NCBI GenBank assembly: GCA_011390955.1
Contig: JAABRM010000029.1
Location: 1 to 64,000, forward strand
Length of the DNA: 64,000 nucleotides
Source of the DNA: Oscillatoriales cyanobacterium
Lineage (GTDB): Bacteria; Cyanobacteriota; Cyanobacteriia; Cyanobacteriales; Laspinemataceae
Reading direction: 5' to 3'
This document shows positions 63,301-64,000 of this stretch, piece after piece (within the stretch, counting starts at the first letter, position 1; each line of letters opens with the position of its first letter). The notes below the pieces were generated by a model. That model did not search any database. It was not told the origin of the DNA and was given only the letters and a program-made list of their open reading frames with translations. A program made the translations under genes and the position numbers.

Positions 63301-63924
63301 ATGCAACACTTAAATTATTGGCAGTTTCCGGGATTTGAAAATATTTATTTAGAAGATAGCTATGTTCTCGGTTGTGAGGCGAAAAAAGCCTCGGTAGAAA
63401 TCTTTATTGAAGCGGTGATTACGGAAAAACATCCGTTATATAGTCAGCCATTACCAGGGGAAGTATATTGTTATCGACGGATGAAAATCCAATTTCCCCG
63501 ATCGCAACGCTATCATTTAATTCCTAATCCGATGAATCCTATTCCCAATCCAGATGGTAGCATTGATTGGGGCAATATCGATGAATTTTTTATGGCTGAT
63601 GATGGCACATATCACCTGATCGGAGAATGGGGAGAAATTGCGATCGCTTCCGACGCACCCAAGCTGATTTTGGATGCAATATTAGTCAAGAATGGGGACG
63701 ATTCAATTCAAATTGATAAAGATAAAATTCGTGCCTTGGAATGGAAAGCAGAAGGGGCGATCGCTTTAGTTTATGAGGACGATTTGGGTAATCCTAGATC
63801 CGCGCAGATCGATCGCCACCAAAATGCCGCAGCATTTGCCGCCGCTTTAGGATACTTGGGTGAACTTCAAGGAGGATTTGTCACTGATTTTACTGGGGTT
63901 ACAGAACTAACCTTTTCTAAATAA
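63301..63924 (+). CDS. Conserved cyanobacterial hypothetical protein
   Basis: The ATG at 63301 (MQHLNYWQFPGFENIYLEDS) is preferred to a start at 63286. The 207-residue protein shows YVLGCEAKKASVEIFIEAVI, CYRRMKIQFP, MADDGTYHLIGEWGEIAIAS and a C-terminal FAAALGYLGEL helix. The first 120 residues look like an immunity/DUF-type beta sandwich, but no named family is recognised with confidence. Intact to its stop at the end of the window. Confidence 0.7.
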   Translation: MQHLNYWQFPGFENIYLEDSYVLGCEAKKASVEIFIEAVITEKHPLYSQPLPGEVYCYRRMKIQFPRSQRYHLIPNPMNPIPNPDGSIDWGNIDEFFMADDGTYHLIGEWGEIAIASDAPKLILDAILVKNGDDSIQIDKDKIRALEWKAEGAIALVYEDDLGNPRSAQIDRHQNAAAFAAALGYLGELQGGFVTDFTGVTELTFSK

Positions 63925-64000
63925 TTCAATAACCTATCCTAAGAAAAGAAACCGGGTTTCTGTTGTGAATATGTAGGGGCGTCCTTGCGGAGCCCATGCC

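Overview
The window comes from a cyanobacterium. The HIP1 octamer GCGATCGC and its core are scattered everywhere. The genes include sulfolipid synthesis (sqdB, sqdX), a GUN4-domain kinase, a cyanobacterial-type RNase E with an arginine-rich tail, and many cyanobacteria-restricted families (DUF1830, DUF1997, DUF4079, DUF6761-like). The abundance of heptanucleotide repeats, palindromic insertions and MITEs suggests a filamentous Oscillatoriales-type genome, but the genus cannot be fixed from sequence alone. No rRNA, tRNA or CRISPR array was seen.

Layout. Positions 1-1743 hold the 3' part of a group II intron: a reverse transcriptase/maturase with an HNH domain, followed by intron domains V and VI. 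A phytase-like lipoprotein follows. From about 3 kb to 12.9 kb lies an accessory region: two nearly identical Rpn-type PD-(D/E)XK nucleases in tandem, an unknown 449-residue protein, remnants and intact parts of toxin-antitoxin pairs, DUF1810, and a kinase-GUN4 membrane protein. These modules are separated by copies of one composite repeat cassette. A promoter, foldback and terminator near 5.3-5.6 kb look like an unannotated small RNA gene, possibly 6S-like.

From 12.9 to 31 kb the content is core: sqdB-sqdX, a GAF-GAF-PAS adenylate/guanylate cyclase, then purC-bamA-lpxC-fabZ-lpxA-lpxB for purine synthesis, outer-membrane assembly and lipid A. These are followed by an ABC1 kinase, a PP2C phosphatase and a tandem USP protein. 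On the minus strand come dprA, a YdcF-like protein and a beta-lactamase-fold protein. Between 33.8 and 36.4 kb is a decayed stretch: a copied beta-lactamase fragment, an Asp-rich repeat protein whose stop codon lies in a MITE, a MITE cluster and a broken beta-glucosidase.

From 36.5 to 53 kb are a DUF697-type GTPase, an atypical OmpR-family regulator, an orphan ABC ATPase, membrane proteins, a B12/radical SAM protein, a 103-bp tandem array, Uma2, CPBP protease, clpS, dapL and a STAS protein. From 53 kb to the end there is a radical SAM/DUF2344 protein, rne, rnhB, two DUF1997 proteins, pheA and a conserved hypothetical protein.

The most notable feature is genome plasticity driven by short repeats. 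It includes in-frame palindromic insertions that add peptides to LpxC, a cyclase, an antitoxin and a secreted protein; heptamer repeats matching TTNTTNG between genes; in-frame minisatellites in several proteins; and nonsense or frameshift lesions that disarm toxin-antitoxin genes.
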